Counted from the first letter of the stretch, positions 1-9,083 are shown. The stretch is DNA of 52,492 nucleotides from Candidatus Thorarchaeota archaeon (GCA_016841005.1 JAEORG010000090.1:1-52492); one strand, 5' to 3'. Numbers and translations are program-made. Notes: generated from the letters alone by a model not told the origin.

Positions 1-935
1 CAGCTAATGACATTCTCTAGTGCGGGAGCTGCAAGGCTACGGATATATCTAGCCAAACCTGAAATCTTCTCACATGTTACTGGATTTCTCTTGTGGGGCA
101 TCGCTGAAGAGCCAATTTGCTTTCCACCGGCGAATGGTTCAAAGGTCTCTCCTATTTCTGTCCTTTGAAGTGTCCGTAAATCTGTAGCAAATTTATCTAG
201 AGATGCAGCGAGATTCGAAAGGACAAGGATTGCTTCAGCATGTCTGTCTCTTTGGATTATCTGGGTTGTTGCAATTGGTGCATCGAGCTCCAGTTCTTGC
301 ATCACTCGTTGCTGTAATTCGAGACCGATTGATCCAATGGCTGCATGACTTCCTGTTGCCCCTGCTATCTTTCCAATTGCTATCCTATCCTTAGCGGCAA
401 GTACTCTTTGCCTATGCCTCAGAACTTCGTCGAGCCAAACACTAAATCTGATTCCATAAGTTATTGGTACCGCATGCTGCCCATGAGACCTTCCAATAGC
501 AAGTAGATCCTTAGTTTCCTCTGCCTTGATCATTAGTACCTTTGATAAAAGGTCAAGTTGGAACAATAAGATCTCGCAGGCCTTCTTCAGCTGTAGTCCT
601 AGCGCTGTATCTTTCACATCATTACTTGTCAGTCCAAAATGCACCCATCTCGAGCCAGACCCTTCACATTTTTCAGCAATAGCCTCAAACAAAGCTGCCA
701 CATCGTGACGTGTACGACTCTCTATTTCCATAGTTCTTGCCAAAGTAACTTTCTCACTAACTGCGGAATTCATGATATCTTCAGCAGCATCCCGAGGAAT
801 CATTGAAAGGTCTGCTTGAGCCTTCGCTACAGCTCTTTCCACTTCTAACCATAAATCATGCCTGAACTTCTCTTCAAAGAGCTCCACCATCTCTGGATGA
901 CCATATCTTCCATAATCGATTGGGTTTACTGGCAT
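1..935 (-). CDS. purB: Adenylosuccinate lyase, C-terminus cut by window edge
   Basis: Adenylosuccinate lyase acts twice in purine synthesis: it releases fumarate from SAICAR and from adenylosuccinate. Read on the minus strand, the ORF starts at the ATG at 933-935 (MPVNPIDYGRYG) and stays open to the window edge, giving about 311 of the usual 430-450 residues. Three signatures of the fumarase/aspartase superfamily are visible: HFGLTSND near residue 98, GRSHGQHAVP near 147 (catalytic His region) and the flexible catalytic loop GSSAMPHKRNP near 275. The MPHKRNP form is typical of PurB rather than argininosuccinate lyase or fumarase. It is transcribed away from the carbamoyltransferase-like gene across a 119-base intergenic region. 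It has no evident link to the glycan genes. Confidence 0.93.
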   Translation of the reverse strand, partial: MPVNPIDYGRYGHPEMVELFEEKFRHDLWLEVERAVAKAQADLSMIPRDAAEDIMNSAVSEKVTLARTMEIESRTRHDVAALFEAIAEKCEGSGSRWVHFGLTSNDVKDTALGLQLKKACEILLFQLDLLSKVLMIKAEETKDLLAIGRSHGQHAVPITYGIRFSVWLDEVLRHRQRVLAAKDRIAIGKIAGATGSHAAIGSIGLELQQRVMQELELDAPIATTQIIQRDRHAEAILVLSNLAASLDKFATDLRTLQRTEIGETFEPFAGGKQIGSSAMPHKRNPVTCEKISGLARYIRSLAAPALENVIS

Positions 936-1054
936 TTTGGCTCAACTCTTGTATCCTTCACGAGAATATGCATTGATATGGTTTGCTACAAAAAAACTCG
1001 ACCGGGCTCCCAGAAGCCTAATGAGCAAAAATGATGTAGTGTCATCGACATGAA

Positions 1055-2029
1055 ATGAATTCAAGTGTGAAGGATTGCTATTCTACCGAGATCATCAATT
1101 CCATAATCCGGAAAGCTAGTTCATTACTGGAATCGTGGCAAGTAGACACTCGTAATTATGAGATTCCGAAAGTAATAGGCACTCTCCTATTGAATGCAGA
1201 TAGAGCAGATATTCTGACTGTCAAGATTGCCCTGGCAAGACTGGGCATCTCATATGTGGACCTTTCCGGTATGATAGAAGGATCGCTATCGAGAATGGAG
1301 TTGAGCAATCAGATTTGCCTTTCAGAAAATGCTGTTGATATGCTCATCACATCATTTCATGATTTAGAGAACTTTGGGAACGGACGAAGCATAACAGAAG
1401 AAGCTGCAAAAGAGGCATCCCGCTCCATGATAAGCTATTCAGATGATATCTACTCGTTTCAAGGAGCACTTGGTGAAATACTAGGCCTTCAGGGTGCCTT
1501 GAATTCATTGAGAGAAAAGAGAATTGCTATTTCTTGGATATTCGGGAGTCAATTCTCATCTCCCAATACACCTCACTCACTTCTTATGATGCTTCCTTGT
1601 TTTGGAGCAGATCTAAAGGTCGTTGCACCTCCTCCGTTCTCGCTCCTCAATCGTACTCGCCATGAAGCAGATCAAATAGCCACTGAGAAAGGAACGAATA
1701 TTGAATATATCTCTGATTTTAACGAGGTGTCGCAAGAGGTCGATGCGATATTGGCACTTAATTGGGGCTCTCTCGAGAATTTTCAGCGACCTGAGCGAAA
1801 TAGTGTCGATGCTGTGGAATTTCGTGATTGGTATCTTACACAAGAAGATATTCCCAAAGATCTCCCTGTGCTATTTGTTCCTCCCGTTCAACTCGATCTT
1901 TCTACTAGTACTGAGGTTCTCTCTACAAATCTTCGCTATAATGATAATTGGCTTTCAAGAAGAGTTGCTGTACTAATGGCAACGATACTTTATCTTGCAG
2001 AGGATCCAAAAACCTGGTACCTAATCTGA
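1055..2029 (+). CDS. Ornithine/aspartate carbamoyltransferase-like protein, active-site motif missing
   Basis: This 324-residue protein has the length and layout of the ornithine/aspartate carbamoyltransferase family. In the first domain, where OTCs have the carbamoyl-phosphate loop S-T-R-T-R followed by an AMAQLG-type helix, it reads NADRADILTVKIALARLG (about residues 48-65). The second domain resembles the OTC Rossmann-like domain: AISWIFGSQFSSPNTPHSLL (about 158-177) matches WVGDGNNVxNSL, GADLKVVAPP matches G.DVVVACP, and DAILALNWGS matches DVIYTDVWVS. The C-terminal HCLP region is replaced by LFVPPVQLDL. I see homology but not the carbamoyl-phosphate ligands, so carbamoyl transfer is doubtful; a regulatory or changed-substrate role is inference. 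A 35-base gap separates it from the radical SAM gene, so co-transcription is possible. Confidence 0.65.
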   Translation: MNSSVKDCYSTEIINSIIRKASSLLESWQVDTRNYEIPKVIGTLLLNADRADILTVKIALARLGISYVDLSGMIEGSLSRMELSNQICLSENAVDMLITSFHDLENFGNGRSITEEAAKEASRSMISYSDDIYSFQGALGEILGLQGALNSLREKRIAISWIFGSQFSSPNTPHSLLMMLPCFGADLKVVAPPPFSLLNRTRHEADQIATEKGTNIEYISDFNEVSQEVDAILALNWGSLENFQRPERNSVDAVEFRDWYLTQEDIPKDLPVLFVPPVQLDLSTSTEVLSTNLRYNDNWLSRRVAVLMATILYLAEDPKTWYLI

Positions 2030-2064
2030 TAGCTTCATAGTCCTTTTAACATCATTTCGCAATA

Positions 2065-3177
2065 ATGTCAGTTGATATGTGGAAACTGCTTAGACCTGAT
2101 GCTGCGCGGGTATGGAACGATCCAGAAACGATACGCAGACTCTCAAGGTATCGAGATATTATAGATCAAAGAAGATGGGCTAAGTATCTCCTTGCAAAAG
2201 ACATTCCTTGTGAACCACCTCTCGATTCTTCAACTGAAGACCTTTGGAACACCCATACAAAACTTCATGATGAGTTTACGTATTATCTAAACAAAGTAGA
2301 TTCTGGTGATGCTAGGAGAGATAATGAGCACCTGGAACGCTCCTTTCTAGACTTGAAGAATGAGCTTGCCCAACGGATTATCAAAAGCTGCCATTTCTGT
2401 GAAAGAAGATGCGAATCAGATAGAGCTTCTGGTGAGAAGGGTTGGTGTAAATTGACAGCATCTTCAAGGGTTTCATCAGCATTTCTCCACACTGGTGAGG
2501 AACCTCCTCTAGTACCAAGTGGCACCATCTTCTTTTCTTCATGTTGTCTTGCATGTGCGTTCTGCCAGAACGAGGATATTTCCACAAACCCGAACTCTGG
2601 TCGACCCATTACAGAACATGAGCTGGCACTCATTGCTGAGCGACTAGGATCGGATGGGGCAATAAACATCAATTATGTCGGAGGCGACCCTGTTCCTAAC
2701 ACCCATACTATTATTGGATCTCTACAATATCAGACATCGAACATTACACAGCTCTGGAATTCCAGTATGTATGGTTCTTCAGAAGGAATGGCTCTTATCG
2801 CTGATGTGATGGATGTGTGGCTTCCTGATTTCAAATATGGAAACAATGAATGTGCCAAGAGGCTTTCTGGAGTTGAGCGATATTTCGATATCGTTTCTCG
2901 CAATCATTTGGTCGCTTACAAGAATGGAGAAGTCATCATTCGACATCTTGTTTTACCTAATCATCTTGAATGCTGTACGTTCCCAATACTCGAGTGGGTC
3001 GCAAAGAACTTGCCTAACTGTATGGTCAACATCATGGCGCAATATCGTCCAGAACATAAAGTGCGAAAGGATGTTGAGATGTACAGTGATATCTCTAGAA
3101 GAGTAAACAACGAAGAGATGAGGCAAGCTTTCGAAAAGGCTGAAGCTCTTGAAATTTACTACCGTACTGTAAGCTAA
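2065..3177 (+). CDS. PflX-type radical SAM protein
   Basis: This 370-residue protein belongs to the radical SAM group resembling pyruvate-formate-lyase activating enzyme (uncharacterised PflX, COG1313-like). The [4Fe-4S]-AdoMet motif is exact: C160-x3-C164-x2-C167 within GTIFFSSCCLACAFCQN. Upstream is the family's own Cys cluster, C109-x2-C112-x3-C116-x11-C128, in the form CxFCxxxC...GxxGWC. Later motifs NYVGGDP, WLPDFKYG and the C-terminal MAQYRP also fit the group. PflX proteins presumably activate an enzyme or modify a protein, but the substrate is unknown. A hypC gene begins 87 bases downstream with its own TATA box, so the two may be separately transcribed. No formate-lyase-like partner is visible. 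Confidence 0.85.
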   Translation: MSVDMWKLLRPDAARVWNDPETIRRLSRYRDIIDQRRWAKYLLAKDIPCEPPLDSSTEDLWNTHTKLHDEFTYYLNKVDSGDARRDNEHLERSFLDLKNELAQRIIKSCHFCERRCESDRASGEKGWCKLTASSRVSSAFLHTGEEPPLVPSGTIFFSSCCLACAFCQNEDISTNPNSGRPITEHELALIAERLGSDGAININYVGGDPVPNTHTIIGSLQYQTSNITQLWNSSMYGSSEGMALIADVMDVWLPDFKYGNNECAKRLSGVERYFDIVSRNHLVAYKNGEVIIRHLVLPNHLECCTFPILEWVAKNLPNCMVNIMAQYRPEHKVRKDVEMYSDISRRVNNEEMRQAFEKAEALEIYYRTVS

Positions 3178-3225
3178 TGATATCCCTCTATTATCTTTGG
3201 TCCCCATTTTGGTCCAGTCGCAATA

Positions 3226-3233
3226 TTATAAAG
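3226..3233 (+). promoter_or_regulatory. TATA box of first hypC
   Basis: TTATAAAG ends 31 bases before the ATG at 3264. The same octamer lies at nearly the same distance before the second hypC, so the pair supports each other. The spacing predicts a start site only a few bases upstream of the start codon. Confidence 0.65.
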
Positions 3234-3263
3234 CAGAACATACATTTCCTCAGTAGAAGAGAA

Positions 3264-3500
3264 ATGTGCCTTGCAGTTCCAGGACTTGTTCTTAGCATAG
3301 AAGGCGACTTTGCTCAAGTCGATTTCAACGGTGTAAAGCGAAGGGTGTGTGTTTCCCTCATTCCCGATTTAGAAGTGGATGAGTATGTTATAGTGCATAC
3401 TGGCTATGCTATTGAGAAGATGAAACCAGAAGAAGCCAAGAAAACGCTAGCCCTTTTTGAAGAAATGGCACAAATGTCAGAGAATATGGAGAGGTCTTAG
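3264..3500 (+). CDS. hypC: HypC/HupF-family chaperone, copy 1
   Basis: HypC is a small chaperone that, with HypD, carries the Fe(CN)2CO unit to the large subunit of [NiFe] hydrogenase. This 78-residue copy has all family marks: MCLAVPG at the N-terminus, with the essential Cys2 exposed after Met removal, the strand RRVCVSLIPD, the conserved EYVIVHTGYAIEKM containing the invariant His, and an acidic helical tail EEAKKTLALFEEM. The longer reading frame beginning at 3177 is not used: the ATG at 3264 creates the obligatory MC start and fits the TATA spacing. No hypA, B, D, E or hydrogenase subunit is nearby. Instead it heads a sugar nucleotidyltransferase/glycosyltransferase run, so it may serve a hydrogenase encoded elsewhere or have been recruited to another task. 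Confidence 0.92.
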   Translation: MCLAVPGLVLSIEGDFAQVDFNGVKRRVCVSLIPDLEVDEYVIVHTGYAIEKMKPEEAKKTLALFEEMAQMSENMERS

Positions 3501-3526
3501 TTAATACAAATTCGCGAAACTGATTT

Positions 3527-3766
3527 TTGAAGAGCGACATCATAAGAGGATTCTTTGCACCACTACTACTTGTTTCAATCTCTCTCATTTTTGGGAATAT
3601 CCTCCCGTACCTATTGGTTGATATTGCGATAGGTGATATTCTGGGAAAATCTCCACAGAACCCAAAAGACTATCCTTATCATAACCACGTATCCCTTGGC
3701 AGACTTCGATTTCCACAAGAAAGTCTTTTGAGCATCTCCTATCACTTCTACAAAGAGATACAATGA
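3527..3766 (+). CDS. Small hypothetical membrane protein, translationally coupled
   Basis: I do not recognise this 79-residue ORF. It starts at a TTG 26 bases after hypC copy 1, has one hydrophobic segment (about residues 8-35, LLLVSISLIFGNILPYLLVD) and a polar tail ending in YHFYKEIQ. Its stop overlaps the start of the next gene as ATGA, which argues for real translation coupled to the nucleotidyltransferase. No clear Shine-Dalgarno precedes the TTG, and an antisense ORF covers part of it, so coding status is only moderately supported. In the second hypC block this place is taken by two unrelated-looking membrane proteins. Confidence 0.45.
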   Translation: MKSDIIRGFFAPLLLVSISLIFGNILPYLLVDIAIGDILGKSPQNPKDYPYHNHVSLGRLRFPQESLLSISYHFYKEIQ

Positions 3767-4614
3767 CCAATGATACTATTTCTTCAATAATGGATGAGCT
3801 AAAATCTCGCATCAATACTGAAGATAACATAACCCAAGTAGACACAAAGGAAATTCAATCACAAATACCGAACACATCAGTAATTCTACCAGCTGGTGGA
3901 AAAGGAACTCGAATTCGGGCTGAAACACAAAGTGAAGGAATCAATAAGGTCATGATATCAATTGATGGTAAGGAGAGCATGATTGAACGGGCTATTCGAG
4001 ATTATTCCGAGATTGGAATAAAGCATTTTACCGTTCTAACTGGATTTCTGGCTGATGCTGTGGAGGAACACCTTGGAAATGGTTCACGGTGGGGTGTAGA
4101 GATTAGATATTCTCGAGATCCTGATGGTCGAAAGGTGGGAAATGCTGGAGCGATTCTACATGCATTGAACACTAACAAAATTGATGATACTAAAGCATGT
4201 ATCGTACACAATCCTGATGATATCATCATTAGCACCACCAGACCATACGGTGAAGTATTTGTTGAAGGTCTTCTCAAGGCACAGAAGAACGAATGCATTG
4301 CCACATTCGTTGTCGTTCCTGAAACTCCCTTTCAGTACTCTGGAATGATAATCAAGAATAGCAAAGTACTCGATGTGACGAAATATCCGATGATAGCAAT
4401 TCCTGCGCATACAGGGATCACAATCTTCTCACATGAAGTATTCGATTATTTTAGAAAATATGTTTCATTAGAAGTGGAATCCTCCTTTGAGAATGTCATA
4501 TGTCCTATTCTAGCAAGAGAGGGGCGTCTCTATGCCGTTAATATTCCACCACAATCTTGGATTCCTGTGAATGACCTCAAAGGCATAGAAAAAGCAGGGG
4601 TTGCATTAGGGTAA
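3763..4614 (+). CDS. Sugar-phosphate nucleotidyltransferase
   Basis: This 283-residue cytosolic enzyme belongs to the NTP_transferase family, which makes an NDP-sugar and pyrophosphate from NTP and sugar-1-phosphate. After a roughly 40-residue N-terminal extension comes the nucleotide-binding loop VILPAGGKGTRIRAE (about 45-59), then NKVMISIDGK in place of the usual PK-lipid loop. The Mg-binding acidic turn appears as HNPDDIII instead of the common NGD. The C-terminal WIPVNDLKGIEKA resembles the WIDVGTPEDLEKA ending of the family. No left-handed beta-helix acyl/acetyltransferase domain is present. The substrate cannot be told from sequence. It overlaps the preceding ORF by 4 bases and precedes a GT2; a decayed C-terminal copy of it lies at 10354-10464. 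Confidence 0.85.
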   Translation: MTNDTISSIMDELKSRINTEDNITQVDTKEIQSQIPNTSVILPAGGKGTRIRAETQSEGINKVMISIDGKESMIERAIRDYSEIGIKHFTVLTGFLADAVEEHLGNGSRWGVEIRYSRDPDGRKVGNAGAILHALNTNKIDDTKACIVHNPDDIIISTTRPYGEVFVEGLLKAQKNECIATFVVVPETPFQYSGMIIKNSKVLDVTKYPMIAIPAHTGITIFSHEVFDYFRKYVSLEVESSFENVICPILAREGRLYAVNIPPQSWIPVNDLKGIEKAGVALG

Positions 4615-4702
4615 ATGAATAGTCTCAGTAAGCTTTTCAAATGCCAGTAAATTCTTAATCACCTGCGACCTGAATATGATACTGTTCTTCGAGGTACTCA
4701 CA

Positions 4703-5383
4703 TTGCGTACAATCATCATTCCAACTCTCAATGAGGAATTAAATATTGGTAGACTCATATCTGGCATCTACTCTTCCTTGGATGAAAAGGTATCAGTTAT
4801 TGTTGTCGATGATGCGAGTATTGATAAAACTCAGGATGTCGTAAGGGATCTAGGAAAAAAGCACCCTGGTGTGAAGCTGATAGTACGCACCAATGAAAAA
4901 GGATTGAGCAGCGCAGTTAGGAGAGGCGCATCCAATGTAGAAGATGGTTATGTCGCTGTGATGGACGCAGACCTATCTCATCATCCTCGTTATCTTCCTC
5001 TGTTATTTGAGAAGTTAGATGAAGGATATGACTTGGCTATAGGATCTAGATATGTCCCGGGAGGAGCGACCAAGGGTTGGCCTATCAAACGTATTCTGGT
5101 TAGCAAGTTTGCAACACTACTGGCAAGAATTCTCCTTTCAGTGAAGGTAAAAGACCCTATGACCGGGTATGTAGCTTGCAAAAGCCCATCTCTTCTTAAG
5201 AAAGGCATTGAACATGCAGATTATAAATTTCTACTTGAAATGATTGTTAAGAATCGACACCTCCGTGTTGCAGAAGTACCCATCGTATTCAGAGACCGTA
5301 CAAAAGGGAAAAGCAAGCTGGCTGGAGGAACAATCTTCTTATTCCTCGCTCTTGTCATCAGACTATTCTTACGAAGGAAATGA
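4703..5383 (+). CDS. GT2 glycosyltransferase, dolichol-phosphate-mannose-synthase-like
   Basis: This GT2 GT-A enzyme probably transfers a sugar to a polyprenyl phosphate to supply a membrane donor. Motifs: RTIIIPTLNEELNIGRLI at the N-terminus, VVDDASIDKT for nucleotide binding, MDADLSHHP with the metal-binding D-A-D, GSRYVPGG, DPMTGY and the basic FRDRTKGKSKL. A single hydrophobic stretch ends the protein (FLFLALVIRLFL), with no GtrA-type membrane domain. I prefer the TTG at 4703 because GAGGT at 4691-4695 lies 7 bases before it and the product then begins exactly as GT2 enzymes do; an in-frame ATG at 4676 would add nine residues. It is followed after 12 bases by a GT-C gene, a likely user of its polyprenyl-linked sugar. 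Confidence 0.88.
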   Translation: MRTIIIPTLNEELNIGRLISGIYSSLDEKVSVIVVDDASIDKTQDVVRDLGKKHPGVKLIVRTNEKGLSSAVRRGASNVEDGYVAVMDADLSHHPRYLPLLFEKLDEGYDLAIGSRYVPGGATKGWPIKRILVSKFATLLARILLSVKVKDPMTGYVACKSPSLLKKGIEHADYKFLLEMIVKNRHLRVAEVPIVFRDRTKGKSKLAGGTIFLFLALVIRLFLRRK

Positions 5384-5395
5384 GAGGGAGTTGCT

Positions 5396-7468
5396 TTGAA
5401 AACTCTTGGTTTTGGATCTGAAGGAATATCGCCTCTTCTCTGGATTCTCCTGGTCATTTCTGTAATCTTGAATTTTGTTATGGCAATCATTCTACGCCTA
5501 ATAGGTAGTCAGATGTATCCCTTCTTTATTGTTGTCTACGTTTGGATTGCCATCTACATCTCCAGCCTGACATTGGTTTTGAAGATCCATAGAGAATCTG
5601 GAACTGCATTGATACAACATCCGTCAGGTTTGGTAGTACTAATTATACTAGCTTTGGGAATTCGACTTGCCTTTCTTGGACTTGACACATATATCTCTCT
5701 GGATTCCCTTTGGTATCTTGATTTTGGTAAATTCATGCTATCCGGAAAGGTACCGTATTTTGAATTCTATTTTCCGTATCCCCCATTATTTGCCTATTTC
5801 ATCTATGCAGTAGCAGTCATCGCACCTGTTGTTGATTCCTTTAGAATTATTGCCATTCTGTTTGATATGGGTGTCATTCTCATGATTTGGAAAATTGCAT
5901 CTCATCGAACTGATAAAAGATATGCAAATTTGGGTGCAATTGCATACGCGTTCCTCCCAATCTCTATCATTGAATCAGGTTGGAATGGTCATTTTGAGTC
6001 GCTTGTTGGTTTCCTGTTGCTGCTTAGTTTGTATATGCTCCTGGGATCCCGTTATCGTCTATCGGGTGTGTTTCTTGGACTTGCAGCAGCGACCAAATTC
6101 TATCCAATTCTTCTATTTCCGGTTGGTTTGTTCTATGTCCCAAATTGGAAGAACAGATTAGAATTCACCTTGGTAGCGATTCTTTCTGCTGCAACAACCT
6201 TTGTTCCGTTTCTGCTCTTCTCTTTTGGCTCAAGCACATCACCGTCTAACCCACCTTCCACATCAACAGAGGGATTCGTTTTCACTCTACTGTACTCTCT
6301 TTTCAGTCTGTCCTCCGACCGGATATTCTTTACAGCCTTTGCCTTAACTGGTATTCTACTTGGTATTATCATTATGATTCGCTTGACGTTCAGAAGTGAT
6401 GAACGATCAAATTCCAGTTCATATTACTGGGGTTCACTTGTTCTGGGTTCAGTTCTCCTTGTTATGGGCCTAAGTGCTGGACTGTATCCTCTGCTTCCAA
6501 TTGCGAAGCTTGTATATTGGCGATATCCTGTGGATGTAGGGATTGTACGGGGTATATCCAGTATAAGCATTGGAATCCTGATTCTATATTATTCCTACCA
6601 GGGAATTTTCCAGAAAAGAAAATATTCTCCCTCCACCGAATCGGTTCTTCTAATGATTAGTTTCACAATTTTGCTCATCTCTACAATTACAAGACCTGTG
6701 TTTTATGGATGGTACCTTCTCTGGGCAATTCCCGTGCTTCTCCTTATCCGAGATAGAAAGATGTGTCTTACGGTTCTCCTTTGTCTCCTGCTACTCTATC
6801 CAAGCTATACCCATGACAATTTCACAAGTCTAGGAACCTATGAGGAACGTACATGGAGTGATGAATTTGGATCTGTTGCCAATTGGGACTCTGTGCTCCA
6901 TCATAATAATACCCTATTGAACGCAACCCTGATTCAATGGAGTGTCTACTCGAACAACTCGATGGGTATCTTCAGATTTGACACTTCTAGGCTAAACTCC
7001 GTGAGGGAGTTGGACAATGTGTCTCTACAATATACTATGAGTACAAGTATTCCCGTGAATCCCGATACCGACTTCATCGCAAGGATAACTTCTGATTGGG
7101 ATCCTACATTTGGAGCACAAGCCTTTCTATCGCTGACATATACAGGATTCAATCATGACGGAACTCCCATTAATGGCAGTATAATACCTCAATCAAGCCT
7201 CTTCACCAATCTAACCTTTATTCTTTGGAGATACTCGTTCTTATCCGAGAATCCGGACTTAGAATTGGCGTCGATTAGAACATTAACACTGCACATTGAT
7301 CCCAGAGCTATAGCAAATGCCAGTTTTATCATAGATTACTTCTATACAACTGAATCCGTGTTACACAATCCCATATATTACGTCATGATACCCACTCTAA
7401 TTGCTCTCTCTCTTGGATCCTTTGTCATCTTGAACACAGAGCTGAGGAGGATTGAATCAGAGAACTGA
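5396..7468 (+). CDS. Polytopic GT-C-type glycosyltransferase with C-terminal extracytoplasmic domain
   Basis: This 690-residue membrane protein has about a dozen hydrophobic segments up to roughly residue 470, then a soluble segment (about 475-655) rich in aromatic and N-x-S/T sites, then one last helix (YYVMIPTLIALSLGSFVIL) and a basic tail. The first external loop, GLDTYISLDSLWYLDFGKFM, carries the acidic residues expected of GT-C enzymes (PMT/GT39/GT87-like), and YFPYPPLFAYFIYAV and ATKFYPILLFP are typical of archaeal mannosyltransferase-like members. Such enzymes use polyprenyl-phosphate sugars on the outer membrane face; the sugar here is unknown. The TTG start is supported by GAGGGAG just upstream. 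It follows the GT2 by 12 bases and is presumably in the same operon. Confidence 0.75.
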   Translation: MKTLGFGSEGISPLLWILLVISVILNFVMAIILRLIGSQMYPFFIVVYVWIAIYISSLTLVLKIHRESGTALIQHPSGLVVLIILALGIRLAFLGLDTYISLDSLWYLDFGKFMLSGKVPYFEFYFPYPPLFAYFIYAVAVIAPVVDSFRIIAILFDMGVILMIWKIASHRTDKRYANLGAIAYAFLPISIIESGWNGHFESLVGFLLLLSLYMLLGSRYRLSGVFLGLAAATKFYPILLFPVGLFYVPNWKNRLEFTLVAILSAATTFVPFLLFSFGSSTSPSNPPSTSTEGFVFTLLYSLFSLSSDRIFFTAFALTGILLGIIIMIRLTFRSDERSNSSSYYWGSLVLGSVLLVMGLSAGLYPLLPIAKLVYWRYPVDVGIVRGISSISIGILILYYSYQGIFQKRKYSPSTESVLLMISFTILLISTITRPVFYGWYLLWAIPVLLLIRDRKMCLTVLLCLLLLYPSYTHDNFTSLGTYEERTWSDEFGSVANWDSVLHHNNTLLNATLIQWSVYSNNSMGIFRFDTSRLNSVRELDNVSLQYTMSTSIPVNPDTDFIARITSDWDPTFGAQAFLSLTYTGFNHDGTPINGSIIPQSSLFTNLTFILWRYSFLSENPDLELASIRTLTLHIDPRAIANASFIIDYFYTTESVLHNPIYYVMIPTLIALSLGSFVILNTELRRIESEN

Positions 7469-7513
7469 GGTGAGGACCGACTAGAGAAGTTAATACATAT
7501 GCTCAAAATCCAC

Positions 7514-7523
7514 AATATATATC
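7514..7523 (+). promoter_or_regulatory. Possible TATA box for the GT4 gene
   Basis: AATATATATC lies 47 bases before the preferred TTG start at 7570, in the gap after the GT-C gene. It could allow separate transcription of the GT4. Evidence is the AT-rich motif alone. Confidence 0.35.
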
Positions 7524-7569
7524 TTGAATCGGGCACAGACGAAAAGTGGGTCTATATGGAGGTTTTAGT

Positions 7570-8829
7570 TTGTCAAGAATAAATCGACTAGCTGTCTTTG
7601 TTGAACATTTTCCTCCATTCTTGGGTTCTGATAGATCCGTTTATGAGTTAGCTATACGCACCGCTCGCAAAGGTATATCTGTTCATTTCATTGCTACACA
7701 ACCACTACGTTATCTTCTTGGTGAACGTCCCCCCGATTGGCCATATGTAAAGAACTGGGAAAAGCCCCCTGTAATAGAAGAACCCAATGTCACCTACGAG
7801 TACTTACTTCTTAACAGATACCTCCTAGCAATGTGGAAGCGTTTGCCTCCAATAGCACTTGTAATTACGATTCTCTTCTTTGCCTTTTATGGCGTTCGAG
7901 CAATGTTGAGCTTCAGACCTGATGTAGTAGTTTCAGCTCACGCTTCTCCTATCGTTGGTGGGGTAGCAATGCTATCTGCAAAATTCACATTCTCGCCTCT
8001 AGTGATGAGCTGTCCAGATTGGATGTCTGCATATGCTGCAGGACTTATCAATAAGAAAGTGGCAAGTTGGGGGCCTGCATTATTGCAATTAGTTGAGATA
8101 CTTCTCTACAAGCTATCCAATCGTATCTTTACCGCCACGAACTTTCTGAAAGACCTCTTGATTGGATATGGTATCAACCCTAGTAAAATAGATGTCATTC
8201 CCAACGGTGTTGATCCCGACTTCTTCAAGCCTGATATAGAATCGTCAGATATTGTCAAAAAGTATCGACTTGCAAACCGAGTTGTAGTTCTGTTTTCTGG
8301 GCATCTGGAAGATTGGGCTGGCGTTTCAATTATATACAATCTCGCAGACAAACTGAACAAAGAATATCCTGATGCTGTCATCCTCTTGGTAGGAGCTGGG
8401 GAGCCATCTAATGGACTTTTCAAGAAGCTTAATGCTAATAATTTGGGTTATATTGTTGTACATGCAGGACTTCATCCTTTCAAGGATATGCCATCCTTTA
8501 CAGCTGCAGCAGACATAGCTTTGTGCATATTTCCAAACACTCCTGTATCACATGCAGCCTCTCCTCTGAAGCTTTTCGAGTATATGGCTGCTGGAAATGC
8601 CATTGTCGCTACAAAGGTTGCAGGAACTGTTGAAATCATGAATCCCCAACTTGGTGTTCTTGTCCCTCCTGATGATATAGAGGCAATCTGCAATGCAGTG
8701 GTTAAGCTTTGCAAGGATGAATCAATGAGGAAACAAGTGGGCGAATTAGCTCGAATTGAAGTAGTGAAGAAGTATTCTTGGGAGCATCTTTCATCTGGAT
8801 TTCTAAAGATATGCGAAACTGTTGTTTAG
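7570..8829 (+). CDS. GT4-family glycosyltransferase
   Basis: This cytosolic retaining glycosyltransferase of GT-B fold (GT4, Glyco_transf_1) has a glycine-rich acceptor-domain start, VEHFPPFLGSDRSVYELA, a middle hydrophobic patch that may lie on the membrane (IALVITILFFAFYGV), then the donor domain from VVVLFSGHLEDWAGV. The C-terminal signature is SPLKLFEYMAAGNAIVATKVAG, with the conserved Glu of the E-x7-E region only in its second position. A GTG at 7546 gives a longer frame, but GGAGG at 7558-7562 lies 7 bases before the TTG at 7570, which I take as the start. Donor and acceptor cannot be predicted. It is the last gene of the first plus-strand run. Confidence 0.88.
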   Translation: MSRINRLAVFVEHFPPFLGSDRSVYELAIRTARKGISVHFIATQPLRYLLGERPPDWPYVKNWEKPPVIEEPNVTYEYLLLNRYLLAMWKRLPPIALVITILFFAFYGVRAMLSFRPDVVVSAHASPIVGGVAMLSAKFTFSPLVMSCPDWMSAYAAGLINKKVASWGPALLQLVEILLYKLSNRIFTATNFLKDLLIGYGINPSKIDVIPNGVDPDFFKPDIESSDIVKKYRLANRVVVLFSGHLEDWAGVSIIYNLADKLNKEYPDAVILLVGAGEPSNGLFKKLNANNLGYIVVHAGLHPFKDMPSFTAAADIALCIFPNTPVSHAASPLKLFEYMAAGNAIVATKVAGTVEIMNPQLGVLVPPDDIEAICNAVVKLCKDESMRKQVGELARIEVVKKYSWEHLSSGFLKICETVV

Positions 8830-9075
8830 CAGATATTCTTAGAATCGTAAAGAATGAGTTCATCGATAATCCATTGCTAATGAAGTCTAGCAAGTACCTT
8901 GAGATGATCCTTACCCTAAGCTCCTAATCTGACCAATGTAATATTGACAGACAACTCTCTTACTGACTGTTTATGTCAGCTTTGCTATCATTAAAAGGAT
9001 CCCTAAGAAATTGGAATACAATAACACAGCACTTGAGTTACCAACAGAAGTAGTTTCATTGAACATGTCACAAGA

Positions 9076-9083
9076 TTATAAAG
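9076..9083 (+). promoter_or_regulatory. TATA box of second hypC
   Basis: TTATAAAG ends 33 bases before the ATG at 9116, matching the octamer and spacing upstream of hypC copy 1. The rest of the 286-base gap from 8830 holds no convincing gene. Confidence 0.65.

Noticed and set aside
2065..3500. A dedicated hydrogenase-maturation operon of radical SAM plus HypC
   Set aside because: The radical SAM protein has PflX motifs rather than those of HydE/HydG-type enzymes, and hypC has its own promoter.
8822..8927. Frame reading ADILRIVKNEFIDN... after the GT4 gene as a gene relic
   Set aside because: Only about 35 codons with no start and no similarity to any gene in the window.
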